Source: Parasitella parasitica
Taxonomy: Eukaryota; Mucoromycota; Mucoromycetes; Mucorales; Mucoraceae
Direction of reading: 5' to 3'
Assembly: GCA_025201805.1 (NCBI GenBank)
Contig: MU619257.1
Span: 258,780 to 320,232, forward strand
Length of the DNA stretch: 61,453 bases
Shown here piece by piece: positions 34,660 to 45,376 of the stretch; position 1 is the first letter of the stretch, and each line of letters starts with the position of its first letter. The notes below the pieces were generated by a model that was not told where the DNA came from, made no database searches, and saw only the letters and a list, made by a program, of their open reading frames with translations. The position numbers and the translations under genes were made by a program.

Positions 34660-36619
34660 ATGGTGCTCGAAGGTTACCAAGAATTAGACAAGAAAAGCAG
34701 CGCCTGTATGCAAAGCTTTCTGAGTCAGGTAGAGGCAAATCCTACATGTAAGTAATGCCGTGCAAAATACCAACACATTGAAGCTTATACAGAATGCTAT
34801 AGTTTCTTCTACAAACGAGAAAAGCTCATTTTTAGAGCTACTTTTGAAAGATTTGCTAAACAACAAGGAGGAATGGGGCGAAGAGCGTAAGCTTCATGCG
34901 TAAAAATAAGCTGCATAGCAACAGCTCACCTTCTAGCTTAGTGAAAACGAAGGCTCTATCTGTTGTTAGGGTTTTAGGCCGAGATCAAGCTGGATCTGAT
35001 CCACTTTTTACTAAACAGGCAAGCATGAATATTTATGCATAAATAGAGTACATTCGAGTAACTGGAGAAAGTATAGGGAATAGTAGCGCTCATTCAGCTT
35101 GCTGGTTTGTATGAAACTTCCAAAATAGTAGACACGCCATCTTCTCAGGAAGCGCTAAAATGCATTTGCAACTGCATCTTCTTGAAAGATTCAGTCAAGC
35201 CATATTTGGAAGAGGAGCATGTAGTGGACTCATGCTTACATGTGCTGCAGTCTGAAGATCATCAGCTTGGCTTGGAAATCCAATTTCTGACATGTCGTGT
35301 GCTCTTCTTCTTGACTGTAGGTCGATCGGATCTGGTCGACTCTTTAATTAAATCGAATGTGTCTGGCGCAATTGCCAGGGTAAGGCACGTCTCTTCTTAT
35401 GCGCCTTGGCCGCTCACGCATAAAATTTTAGGTATTATCGGACAACATTGCCCAGCTGGAGGATCCAGCTTTGAGCCTCACGATCGACCGAAATGCAGCC
35501 ATCAACCCCTTGACGGTAACTAGCGAAGCACTTAAACTCCTTTTCAATCTACTGCTTGTTGGAGCACGTAGCCGAGACGGCGCAAATACAAACTATGCCT
35601 TTGTAGAGTGTCTTGCACCCATCCTCCGTTTACTATTCATTGTCCCGTATCCAGAGCCGCAGCCCTTGATAGCGCCGTATTCGCAGGCAATCCATGCCTT
35701 GATGCAATTTTCATTCACGACGATCGCACAAGTGTGGTCCGAACAGTCGAGCTGGACAAATACATTACTCGATAAGGACGATGAACATGGATACCAGTAT
35801 ATGGCGTCTACATTGGTGGATGTATTAGACAAGAGCATCCACGCCTTGCTTCCTAGCGGCGATCCAGATCAAGATGGAAGCGAATCCGTAGACACTGCCA
35901 TTGCACCCCTTTTATTGGTGCTGTCATTGTTGGCAGAAGGTGATCAAGTATTCAAACGTGTCATGGCCAGGTCCATGCTGCCCAATGAAAAGTAAGTAGT
36001 GGCCAAGTAAACAAGTTGCAAGCATGGCGTATATTAAAAAGGCTCTTAGAGATCGATTAAAGCCTGTACATGAAGGATTTGGGCTGTCTGCATATCTGAT
36101 TAGGCTAATGACAAGCACGATGATGCCTCAAACTCGAGATGCAGTGTGTGAGGCTTTGTTTGTGTTGTGTGATAAAGATGGTAAATGCGTCAATAGAAAG
36201 AGAGAGAGATAATGAAAAAGAGGGAGGGGAAAAAGGGTGATTTTTACAAGGGGATGGATTGATAGAGTTTCCGATGGACATTAACGCAATTAATATTAGC
36301 AAACAAGTTCACGCAACAGCTCGGGTATGGCAATGCAATTGGATTCCTGGTCAACAAAGGCATTGCTATGGATGCACTCCCGGACAATCAAGACGATGCA
36401 GAGCAGATCAACCCTATTACTGGGCAATACACCGCGCAAGAGGCAATGCCAAATCTGAAGGATATGACAGACGAAGAGAAAGAAAGAGAGGCTGAAAAAC
36501 TCTTTGTGTTATTCGAACGACTAAAGAAGAATGGGATTATTCAGGTTGAAAACCCCATAGCAAAGGCCATGCAGGAAGGAAGATTTGAAGAGATTGAAAG
36601 CAGTTCAGACAGTGAATAA
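34660..36619 (+). CDS. RIC8: RIC8 (synembryn), G-alpha chaperone and exchange factor
   Basis: Seven exons (34660-34747, 34803-34886, 34942-35018, 35077-35379, 35432-35991, 36050-36180, 36300-36619) encode 520 aa, the normal size. RIC8 folds nascent G-alpha subunits and promotes GDP/GTP exchange without a receptor. The protein is an armadillo-like helical repeat: KALSVVRVLGRDQAGSDPLF, then GIVALIQLAGL, EALKCICNCIF, LKLLFNLLL and DAVCEALFVLC. The diagnostic C-terminus has NPITGQYTAQEAMPNLKDMT, EEKEREAEKLFVLFERLKK, then NGIIQVENPI. Intron 3 begins with GC (GCAAGC at 35019), a non-canonical GC-AG intron required to keep the frame. Intron 6 is 119 nt and carries purine-rich repeats. The end is Ser/Asp/Glu-rich (a possible CK2 site cluster, as in animal Ric-8). 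Confidence 0.93.
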
Positions 36620-37035
36620 AAATAAATAAAAAATAAAAAAAAAAAAACTTGTTATTTGTATGCTGTGTATCGGTGGTGGACGGATGATCATAATTGCACG
36701 CATTCATGTCGCAGTTGCTGCTGCTGCTGCTGCTGCTGTTGTTGTTGTTGTTGTTGCTTCATATCCAAAATCCCCCCTTTTCTCCTCCCTGTTTTTTTCT
36801 CGCTTTTTCTTCTTTTTTTTTTTTTTTAATACTAATGCGTGTATTGGCCTCTTTCTCTTTTTCTTTCTCATCTTTTATATATATAATTACATTGCAATCA
36901 AGCTAAAATAGATACTCCTTAATAATTGTCTTTGCAAGCCCACCCAAGATAGACCACGGACATTCTTCTACTTATAGATTTCTTTTTTCTTTCCTCGCAT
37001 TTATTTTACATTTTGTTTATATTTACATACATATC
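36620..37035. repeat. intergenic region with CTG/GTT microsatellite and homopolymers
   Basis: About 415 bp between RIC8 and the coiled-coil gene. An A-rich run follows the RIC8 stop (36620-36648). A trinucleotide tract of GCTGCTGCT then GTTGTTGTT repeats lies at about 36715-36757, and T-rich leader sequence runs to the next ATG. Poly-Leu and poly-Val frames over it are not genes. Confidence 0.6.
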
Positions 37036-39190
37036 ATGTCTGCTGCTGTCTCTGCAAAGCCAATCAAAGATCGACCATCCTCTACCAGCCAAAAGTTCTG
37101 GCCATTGAAAAAGTTCAACCTTAGCCATCATGGAAAGACCGTAGCAGATCAGCCAAAGAAATCCCCCACAATACCAGCTACAAAAACCACGAAAACAAAC
37201 ATACAACACAGTGTGGACAAAAATGGTAAGGATAGCTTAATGCCTTTTTTTTTTTTTTTTTTTTTTNNNNNNNNNNTGTCTCTCTCTCGTTTTTCTTATT
37301 GACAGCGCCTTATAGCAGCAGCACAAACAGCTACGACAGCAACATCCACAGCGCCAACAGCTACAGATCTAGATGCACAGCAACAAAAAAAGTCAAAAAA
37401 TAAACGACTCAGGTGAATACTCCTAGCTTTTTCCTCTCCTATGATCAATTTCTTAACCCATCTGCATGATAATTTTTTTTATGCTAGCTCATTACTTTCG
37501 TCAAGCCGCCGTCAAGAAGGTAATTTTCTACCCCATTTGGCTATGTTTAGAAACAATTATTAATGCAAAACGAACAGATGAATCGGCTAGCAAAAATACG
37601 TCCAATACGTCCAATACGCCCACAATTACAAGAAAAGCTGGCAGAGAGATCAAGGCAAAAAGCATGAGCAAAAACAGCAACTACATGACTGCAAAGACTG
37701 CCGGTTCAGGCACACTTACAAAAACCAATTCACCTCCCTCGCCTACTCCATCGCCTCCTACTGCCACTGCTGTCTTGAGTAGAGGAGCCCAGCCTACCAC
37801 AATCAAGACGGCTGCTAAAAAACCATCCAAACATAACAGGCCTCAATCACCGCCTACAAAACAGCAGCCCGCTGCAAATGACCAGCCAAAAATCATGCTG
37901 GACAGTGTGCAGCAGCAAATCCTGCAGGAAGAAAAAGAAAAGATAAAGAAGCAAAAGAAAACACTCAATAACGTAAACAAAAGCAACGATGTGGATTATG
38001 ATTCGGCCATTGAAGATGAACAAGACGACGACAACGACAACCAGAAACCCATCTATGTTGCCAATACTACCACTGATGAAAATAGCAGTAATAATATAAA
38101 AGATAATAAAGGAGATGACATTACTGCATGTATTCAGCTTGAAAGTCATAGCACCAGTACTAGCCATAGCATAAAGAGTTGCATCAGCAGCAGCAGTAGC
38201 AGTAGCACCAGCAGCAGCATCAGCATCAGCAGTAGAGGTAGCAGTACTAGCAGCAGTGTCAGCAGCAGTAGCAGTAGCAAAGAACATCCATCTCCGTTGC
38301 CATCACCGCCTGTTACCCCAGCAGCTACCTCTCTGCCTGCTGATTTCGCTATCAAGGAGGCTGCATCAACTGGCATCATGAATATTATTCACAGCGAGCC
38401 TGTAAGCCCTACCATGTGCACATTTGATGTACAGTCTGTGCAGCAGCAGCAACAGAATCACAACGGCCAGATTGACAAGCCTAGTAACAACAACATTTAC
38501 ATGCAGCAGCAGCCTATCCAGCGCATCCATCGACTACGGCCTGCTGCATCATTTGCTACATTGCGTCAATTGGCTAGTACAAATAGCAACTACCAGCATC
38601 AGCAGCAACAGCAACAGCTAAATTACCACCATCAGCACATGCAACATCTTGCAGTAACAGCAGCAGCAGCAAAAACTAAAAGAAGGCCTGTATCATACAT
38701 TGAGCCATCCTGTTACATGAATTACAATTACGCTGCCCCTGCCACAGCAAACAATGATTATTTACCTGTACATTCGTCAGCAGCAGCAGCAGCAGCAGCA
38801 GCAGCAATACCAGTTTTTTACAGACGAGCAAGCTCCGAAGAAAGTCATCAACACTACCACACTCGCCAAATATCAGATAATGGCTCGTCACCCCCTGCAA
38901 GCATTGTCAATGGCGCAACTGCTGCCGCGAATGCAAAACGTCTCGTACGCTCAAATACTGTACATAATTTGATTATAAAAGATGGTCAAGGCCACCGCAT
39001 TGTTCAATGTGTCGGCCTAGATGACTCGCCTCCGCTCCAGCCATTACGCAAAAACACATCTAGCTTTGAGAGCACAGGTGAATATCAAGATTGGTCGACT
39101 GGCTCTACAGCAACAGCAGCGGAAATACTGGATGATAACACTGCTATTGTATTGACTCGACAGCAACTAGAAGATTTGCAGTTTCAGGCT

Positions 39191-39253
<63 letters not shown>

Positions 39254-40465
39254 TCACAAGTAGAAAATGAGGTCTCCTGCGAACAGCACACACAACAACC
39301 TCGCTCTCGGAAAATGAAGCGCAAAGATAGCGCAAGATCACTAAACAGCTTATGCAGTGCTGGTCCACCAATCAATCTAGACGCTCGATGCGAGCAATTG
39401 AAAAGTAAACTGGAAAAAGAGCGGGCTACAGTAAAAGCACTACAGAAGCAGAAAGAAGGTTTGATGCGAGTGTTTGTCTTTTTGTTTATATGGCACTTAC
39501 ATATTTTACTGCAGCTTACAACAAAGACGTTCTGTTCCTGAGCAAAAACGTTGATGAATTAGCTGCCGAAAATGCGGAATGGAAGAAAAAACTTGACGCT
39601 GAGAGAACCTCAAAAGAAAGATTCCAGGACGACTTATCCTCTACCATGGATACATTAAATGAGGCAACTGAGCAGATCAGACAATTGGAATCGCAGAACC
39701 GTCTATTAAAACAGCAGCTCGACGATAAAAATAAGGAAATTCGAGAACTGGAGAAAAAGAACAAATCCCCTGTTGCGCGAGGAAAATCCTCTGCCGCCTC
39801 ACCAACTGAAAAGTCAAGTGATAGAATGCTTGCAGCTCAACTTCAACATGCTCAAAATCAGGTAAGATTGCTCAAATCTACCATGGAGCAGTTTCTTAGG
39901 ATGGGTGTCTTCAATGATGACCTTTCCAATTCGACATCACCTACAACGTAAGCTGGTATTGCTGTGTACACATAAAGTACGTTTCTAATGATTTAATAGA
40001 TCCATTGATGCTGTAGTGTCTGAGCTTCGATGCGGAAGATCCAGACAGCGCCGACATCCTGCATCTACTACAATCACAAACGATCCAGAAACCGATAATC
40101 CATGCGCTACCATTACCGATACAACGTCCCCAAACACAAATCCAAGAAAATCTCTGGTCCCAGTAGACACCAAAGCAAAAGAACCTGCTAAACCCAACAA
40201 GAGTACACCTACAGCTGAGTTGGATAACCAACTGTTAGAGTTATCAAGAGAAAAAGAAATCGTAAGTTGTTTTGTCAATTGCTGTCTAGTTTGAATGGGG
40301 GTATTGATGCTTCGTTAGCTCCAAGCAGAATATAGCAAAGCACCTTCCAGTGGTGGTAACGCTCTCGTCCGTAGACGCAGAGAGGAATTGGAATCCCGAT
40401 TAGACACTATAGATTCTCAAATGTGTCGCATCAAATTAAAAATGCGTAATCGCAACATACTCTAG
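37036..40465 (+). CDS. unknown 1013-aa low-complexity and coiled-coil protein
   Basis: Seven exons (37036-37225, 37316-37412, 37488-37519, 37578-39458, 39515-39947, 40000-40261, 40319-40465) encode 1013 aa. Intron 1 contains a 10-N gap (37267-37276), so its length is uncertain but it does not touch coding sequence. Exon 3 is 32 nt. Residues 1-60 are basic (FWPLKKFNLSHHGK), followed by Ser/Thr/Pro/Gln-rich disorder, a Ser tract (38170-38279), poly-Ala near 508-517 and poly-Gln near 643-664. From about 705 to 815 heptad-like coiled coil appears (LKSKLEKERATVKALQKQKE, NVDELAAENAEWKKKLDAER, QIRQLESQNRLLKQQLDDK). The C-terminus has a second helix (RRRREELESRLDTIDSQM). Inference: a cytoskeletal or polarity scaffold. 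I cannot name a family. Confidence 0.7.
37247..37276. other. poly-T tract with 10-N assembly gap inside intron 1
   Basis: T run 37247-37266 followed by ten N at 37267-37276, inside the first intron of the coiled-coil gene. As at 21825-21956, the gap is next to a homopolymer. Confidence 0.9.
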
Positions 40466-42258
40466 TGGAAAACAACTATACAGTGCACATATATATCATT
40501 ACCATTACTGTCTCCAGTAGATGCTGTTGCTTTTCAAGAGAATAAATAAAACACTTGTATGCTTTGATTTCTTTCCAAAAGTATTTAGCGCCTAGGAAGG
40601 GGAGCGGAGGTAGTTACATGTTACGCAGCCGATACCTAGTACGCATCTACTTGCTCAACACGTGGCAGCTTTCATTTATATATGATTTAAAGATAAGTTA
40701 TCAGACTTGTAGCTCCTTCCTTGCCGTGTCCTTGGAATAAAGACAGGCGAGATCATCAACTGACAAAAACTACTCAGAGAGCAATGATTGCCACACTTCA
40801 CTCAAAAGAAGGTCTACTAAAAATCATCGACTAACTTTGGGATTGTATCTAGTTTAGAAAACGTAGAATTGAAACATACTGCATACAGATCCTGTAGAGT
40901 ACGGTCACTAAAGAAAAAGTAATATTGCTTACTTCTGCTCTCCTTTTATACTTTTTCACAACCAAAAAAATTTTCAACAGTGACATTGTTATTTGCACGG
41001 GTCTCAGATCGAAAAAATTTAAACATGTCGGATCAAACCAATCTTGATTGGATTGTCAACAGCTGAGGATTATATTCATTCTAATGTGTAATAAAGCAAA
41101 TATATAAAAACACAATTAGGATAGAGTAGATTTAGACTTTTGTCTTGTCTTGAGCAGCATGAGCAGAAACAGGAGGACTATGAAGAATATCCGAAATTGA
41201 AGAAACATGAACAGGATGAATAATTTATTTAACCATCTTTAATTGTGATGACACCACCACCACCAAAGCTGTTATCTCTGCCACAAACCCAACCAATGCC
41301 TGGCAAAAATTGTAACTAGATGTCCTCATGTTACATCGTATAGAGCCAACATGTTCCCAATTACATCAACCATCTTGCCGGCCCATAATAAGATTAAGAA
41401 GTCTACTACTACACACATCCCCCCCCCCCCTGAGGTTGAAGTTTTATGGATTTGAATCCACAAAGCTGCGACTATCTTCTCTCAGTTGCCGCGTACAAAT
41501 TAGTAATCACGCTAACTACTTTTTTTTTTTACTATAGATATATCTGCTCTCTAGACATGGCTCTGTTGCTTCTCATGGATGTATCTGCTGATATTGATAT
41601 GCCTTAAAAAATGTTTACATAATTACAGATCTGGCCAAGACCAGAAGCAGTGTCGAGGTCATAATGACAGAGGCAAATGTAAAAACCTCCATTGCTTCAA
41701 ATATAGGAGGGGTGCTAATGTAAGTGATGGAGTTTTGGGACGAGTAAAAAATGCTGCCTAAAGAATTGATAGAGAACCAAACATAGCAATGGCTCCTCCT
41801 AATCTACTGATATAATTAAAATGTTTACATAATTCCATGTCTTTAATAATATCGCTGTGTATCCATGTTTTCATTGATACCTATCAAGTTATATAATCAC
41901 TGATAGACTTCGATAAAGCCCAAAATGAACCTTGTCTTATGCGCCATGCAAACAGGCATGATCATCGCTTTATTGAGAGAGGTTACTATTTCAGATATAG
42001 TCCCAATAACGCACCTCAGTCTGTAGCAATGGTGTACACTACCGACGATCTTAAAAAAGGTGTCCCTTTTTACCAATACTGAATTATTTTGCTGTATTAA
42101 TTACATAATTCTCGTTTGGCAGAGGGTCACTTTTTGAGATGTTTTTAAAAGAAACAAGAGTAGATAATATAAAATTAATATTTTAAAATGTGGAATCGGT
42201 ATAGAATGTTATATAGATTCGCCGCCATGAGAATTTCTGAAACGATTATATCTGTAGA
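40466..42258. other. gene-free 1.8 kb with a possible degraded element
   Basis: Contains a C12 run (about 41419-41430) and several short frames. One plus-strand frame to 41761 encodes QKQCRGHNDRGKCKNLHCFK and then SDGVLGRVKNAA before the stop; the Cys/His spacing and the ending loosely recall the zinc-ribbon and RD.NAA motif of TnpB/Fanzor-type proteins, but the Asp is absent. Nothing here is called a gene. Confidence 0.4.
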
Positions 42259-42520
42259 CTAATCCTTAGTTTTCACGGCCAAATGGTGAGCCAAGTAACC
42301 ATGAGCAAATGTCATGGATTCTTGAGCTAAAGCACTTTTACCAGATGCAATAATCAAGAAATTTTGGATATCTCTCTCAGATTGTGGAATAGAGATTTGG
42401 CAACAGTGTTGAATTTCATGCTGAAAAATTTTTGCGAGTCAGCATCGATCCTTGACTGGGGCATTATAGCCTGCCACTGTTAAGCGTTAAATTTAAAGCA
42501 AAGCACCATACCACTGATGC
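42259..42520 (-). pseudogene. coding remnant of unknown family
   Basis: An open stretch from an acceptor (TTTTTCAG) at 42421 to TAG at 42259-42261 encodes HEIQHCCQISIPQSERDIQN, then FLIIASGKSALAQES, FAHGYLAHHLAVKTKD. It reads like genuine protein rather than chance. A donor-like GTATGG lies upstream (42511), so another exon may precede it, but no start is found. It sits between a TGTGGAATCGGTATA motif and the second gag-like relic and may belong to the same element. Confidence 0.3.
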
Positions 42521-42538
42521 CCTGGATTGGTGATTTAT

Positions 42539-43135
42539 TTATTCTCGATTTTGCACATGATTTATAAATGAAAACTGCCCAATTCCACGATAGCTTCTTA
42601 CATTTAACATACATCTATTGGCGAAAAGGGTTGTTGTTCTTTTTGCAGTAGCGATGGTTGTTGTTGCTGTTACTGTTGCTGCTGTTGTTGTTGCTGCGTG
42701 GTTGTTGTGGCTGTCTTGGTTGCTGTTGTAACCACTCAGCTGCGATAGTAGACATTGCCGAAAGTACGACTCATCGAGGCCATATGAGAAAGAAGGGTTG
42801 ACAGTCCCAAGGGCAATGTTGTTACGAACATGAGTTACAGTAGAGCAGACATGTAATAATATGTTGTGCACATCTCCGAGCATCGAACAATAACACTCGA
42901 GATTGTGATTACCCGATTCAGAAGAGACAAGTTCATGGGACGGAATATCTAAAGGTCGAAAAGCTGCTTTCTCTTGTTCGTTATAAGCTCAGCTGTAGGG
43001 ATAGTAGTGGGTGCCTTATAGCCTTGCATTCAGAGTCAGAGAGCGAGGGAGAGGTGTGAAGAGGGGCATCAAGGTCCAGAAGTTCAATAAGAGCTTCAGA
43101 AGGGTCTAGTGCCTATTGAATTCAAGGGTAAGGTA
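42539..43135 (-). pseudogene. gag-like retroelement relic (copy 2)
   Basis: Minus-strand frames encode RPLDIPSHELVSSESG, then MLGDVHNILLHVCSTV, HVRNNIALGTVNPSFSYGLD and a Thr/Ala/Asn-rich tail with an expanded trinucleotide tract (about 42660-42725). The middle part matches the gag-like relic at 28440-28560 (LLLHL..., NIAFRAINPSFS). Stops and a frameshift near 42905 break it. It is in opposite orientation to copy 1. Confidence 0.45.
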
Positions 43136-43438
43136 GCAGTGTCATTCGCTGATTGTAGTGGTGTTGGAGTAGCGCCGTCTACTTGAGCTTGTTGTGCAGA
43201 AAGTTGTTGCTGCATCAATTGAATTGCTCTTAGAAAGTGGACATCGAATGTAAAAGGAAAAAATTAAGCTGGCAATGACCGAGCGAAAAAGAAGATTAAT
43301 GTTTAGATAGTGTCCTTTTATATAGTATAAAATGAAATCTTGGTATAATAAAATCAAATAGTTTCCATATTTACCGACCATATTTGTTCATATTTGGCAA
43401 TTGTAAAAAAAAAATGAAGTTATTTGATTAAGGTATTA

Positions 43439-44236
43439 TTATTCACTGGGAGCAGTGCTATCAAGCGGTACTTGGTGAGCTACAGGGTAAGTTTTAGGCA
43501 ATGCAGAACCATTTTCTACTGAAGATGTGGTAGGCAGTTCATGAGAGAGACCACTGGTAAGACGTCGATATCTAACAAAGGACATAAATTCGGGCTCTCC
43601 ATTGCGATTTGTAAAGTGAAATGTTATGTAGATGATACCGACAAGAACCAGCTGTGCACATTATTAGCCTACATCTAACATATCAAGTCCATTTTAACTT
43701 ACAATAAAACTCCCAATAATAGAGAGAATGTCGATACCCATTGAGACAAAGCCAAGGCTATTTAGTTTTTTTTTTAAAAAAAAAAGTGAATAAATTGACA
43801 GCTATCGCCATGTCTGAATCTTACGTCAAATAGACTAATAAACATAAAGATATTTATCAGTTTCACAGTATTTGATATATAAAATGGCATGATGTACTTA
43901 CACACCCCACGGCCGAGGAAAAAGAACATGAAAGAGAATGGTTTCACCAACGATGGTGATTGTCTAAATTCGATCAAAATCAAACATACCACCAAGAATC
44001 TGATAATTTGTTAGCTACATGTTGTCTTTATACACTTAATAGTACAAACATTTTTAGAATGGCAGCTAGAATAAAATTCCAGACTGATAATGTCACATTA
44101 AAATCAGCAATTGCGGTGGTAATGCGTCCATGGTTTACTTACAGTACCAAGTAATCAAGTTACCAATCAAACTAAGTAATAATCCAACGATCGCTAATAC
44201 ATTTATGGCTTTAAAAAATACTATGTTTGCGCTCAT
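43439..44236 (-). CDS. Tvp15-like Golgi (COPI-associated) membrane protein
   Basis: Six exons (44236-44143, 44083-44050, 43999-43902, 43834-43825, 43757-43703, 43651-43439) encode 167 aa with four hydrophobic segments: about 7-30, 33-55, 63-85 and 90-115. The key match is FSFMFFFLGRGVFYLTLGF, the FLGRGxFY block of the COPI-associated/Tvp15 family of Golgi vesicle proteins. The C-terminus is a 55-residue soluble tail (GEPEFMSFVRYRRLTSGL). Exon 4 is a 10-nt microexon (TCTATTTGAC, 43825-43834), needed to supply Phe-Tyr-Leu in the GRGVFYL motif. Upstream of the poly-A in intron 4, the frame is intact. Confidence 0.75.
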
Positions 44237-45376
44237 TTTTTTTAAAGAAAAACAAAATAGAAGAAAGAAATGGGCTGGTAATTTTTTTGAAAAACTTGAT
44301 TGAAATATATTTTTCGAAATTTGAGTTACTTGTATCACAAACATAGTGATAAAACTGCAGTATAGTAATCTGGTATAGCTATGATAGCGTGGGGCTTAGC
44401 ACCCATTATATATCTGTCTGTCTCTTAGAATCATACTCTAATATGCATACAGGTACAGATGACTGATAATATTATTAACTGATAATATTATTAGAGCCAT
44501 TGAATTGGAAAAGATGGGCTCAAATGCGCTCCCGTCTCAGACTAACTTTATTACACTCGTCTCAAGCTGGATAGGAATAGATTGTACTTAGTACTTTAAT
44601 GGCGTAGATCATGATATTCTCTGCCTATAACAATACTATTGTCATACCAATTTATGTAAATGAGATTGCTCATAAGTTTTGTATGCTGATACGAAATATA
44701 AATTAATGTGTTCAGTCCTTACTAGACATAAATTACAAGGCTCTGTTCTATTGACGAGTTGATTGCACATTCTACAAGACTATACACAATCTACAAACTT
44801 TAATGCTTACGAAAAATGACGACGAAAATTAATGAATAGTGTAATGCACATACGTTACTGCACGATTAAGACTCAGTGGATGACCTGAGGCATGTGGCGA
44901 TTCCGATCTATTAAAAAATTCATGTAAATGAATAGAAATAATGGCTCAATTATCTTTTGTTTTCTGTTTTACATGTGTCAAGAACTTGATAATAAGGATT
45001 TCACGTCCAATAACTACGGGTTTTACTCCCCTGTTTGGCCATCTTTGAATTTTAGAAACCGGTCATTGCCTTTTAATGACTAAATATCTTACTTCGAGGA
45101 ATTTTTTACGTGCATTGTATGTAATGTATTTAATATTCTTATCGTACTACTGAAATCTTTATCAAGTTATATCATGTTTGGTTGCTTCTGCTGCGGAAGA
45201 TGTACATGTTATTCTCAACAGCATTCAATATTTATCATGCAGCATCTTGCATCTAGAATGAATTGAAGACATTGTAATTTATTTGACTAAGATTTATAGA
45301 TAAAGTTGTTTACAATACACCGAAAAGGAAAAAAGAGACAAAATGATGTTACATTTAACAGCATGGTAAACCGACA
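44237..45376. other. intergenic region of 1.1 kb
   Basis: Promoter side of the Tvp15-like gene and 3' side of the PUF gene. AT-rich; an imperfect direct repeat of about 20 bp (ACTGATAATATTATTA twice) occurs at 44461-44491. No gene or RNA is recognised. Confidence 0.45.

Noticed and set aside
36660-36911. Hydrophobic 83-codon frame (poly-Ala/Val/Phe)
   Set aside because: Created by the CTG/GTT microsatellite and T runs.
37466-37577. Alternative ATG start at 37466 reading into the large coiled-coil exon
   Set aside because: It reads through a 58-nt GT-AG intron; the three upstream exons splice in frame and give a longer consistent protein.
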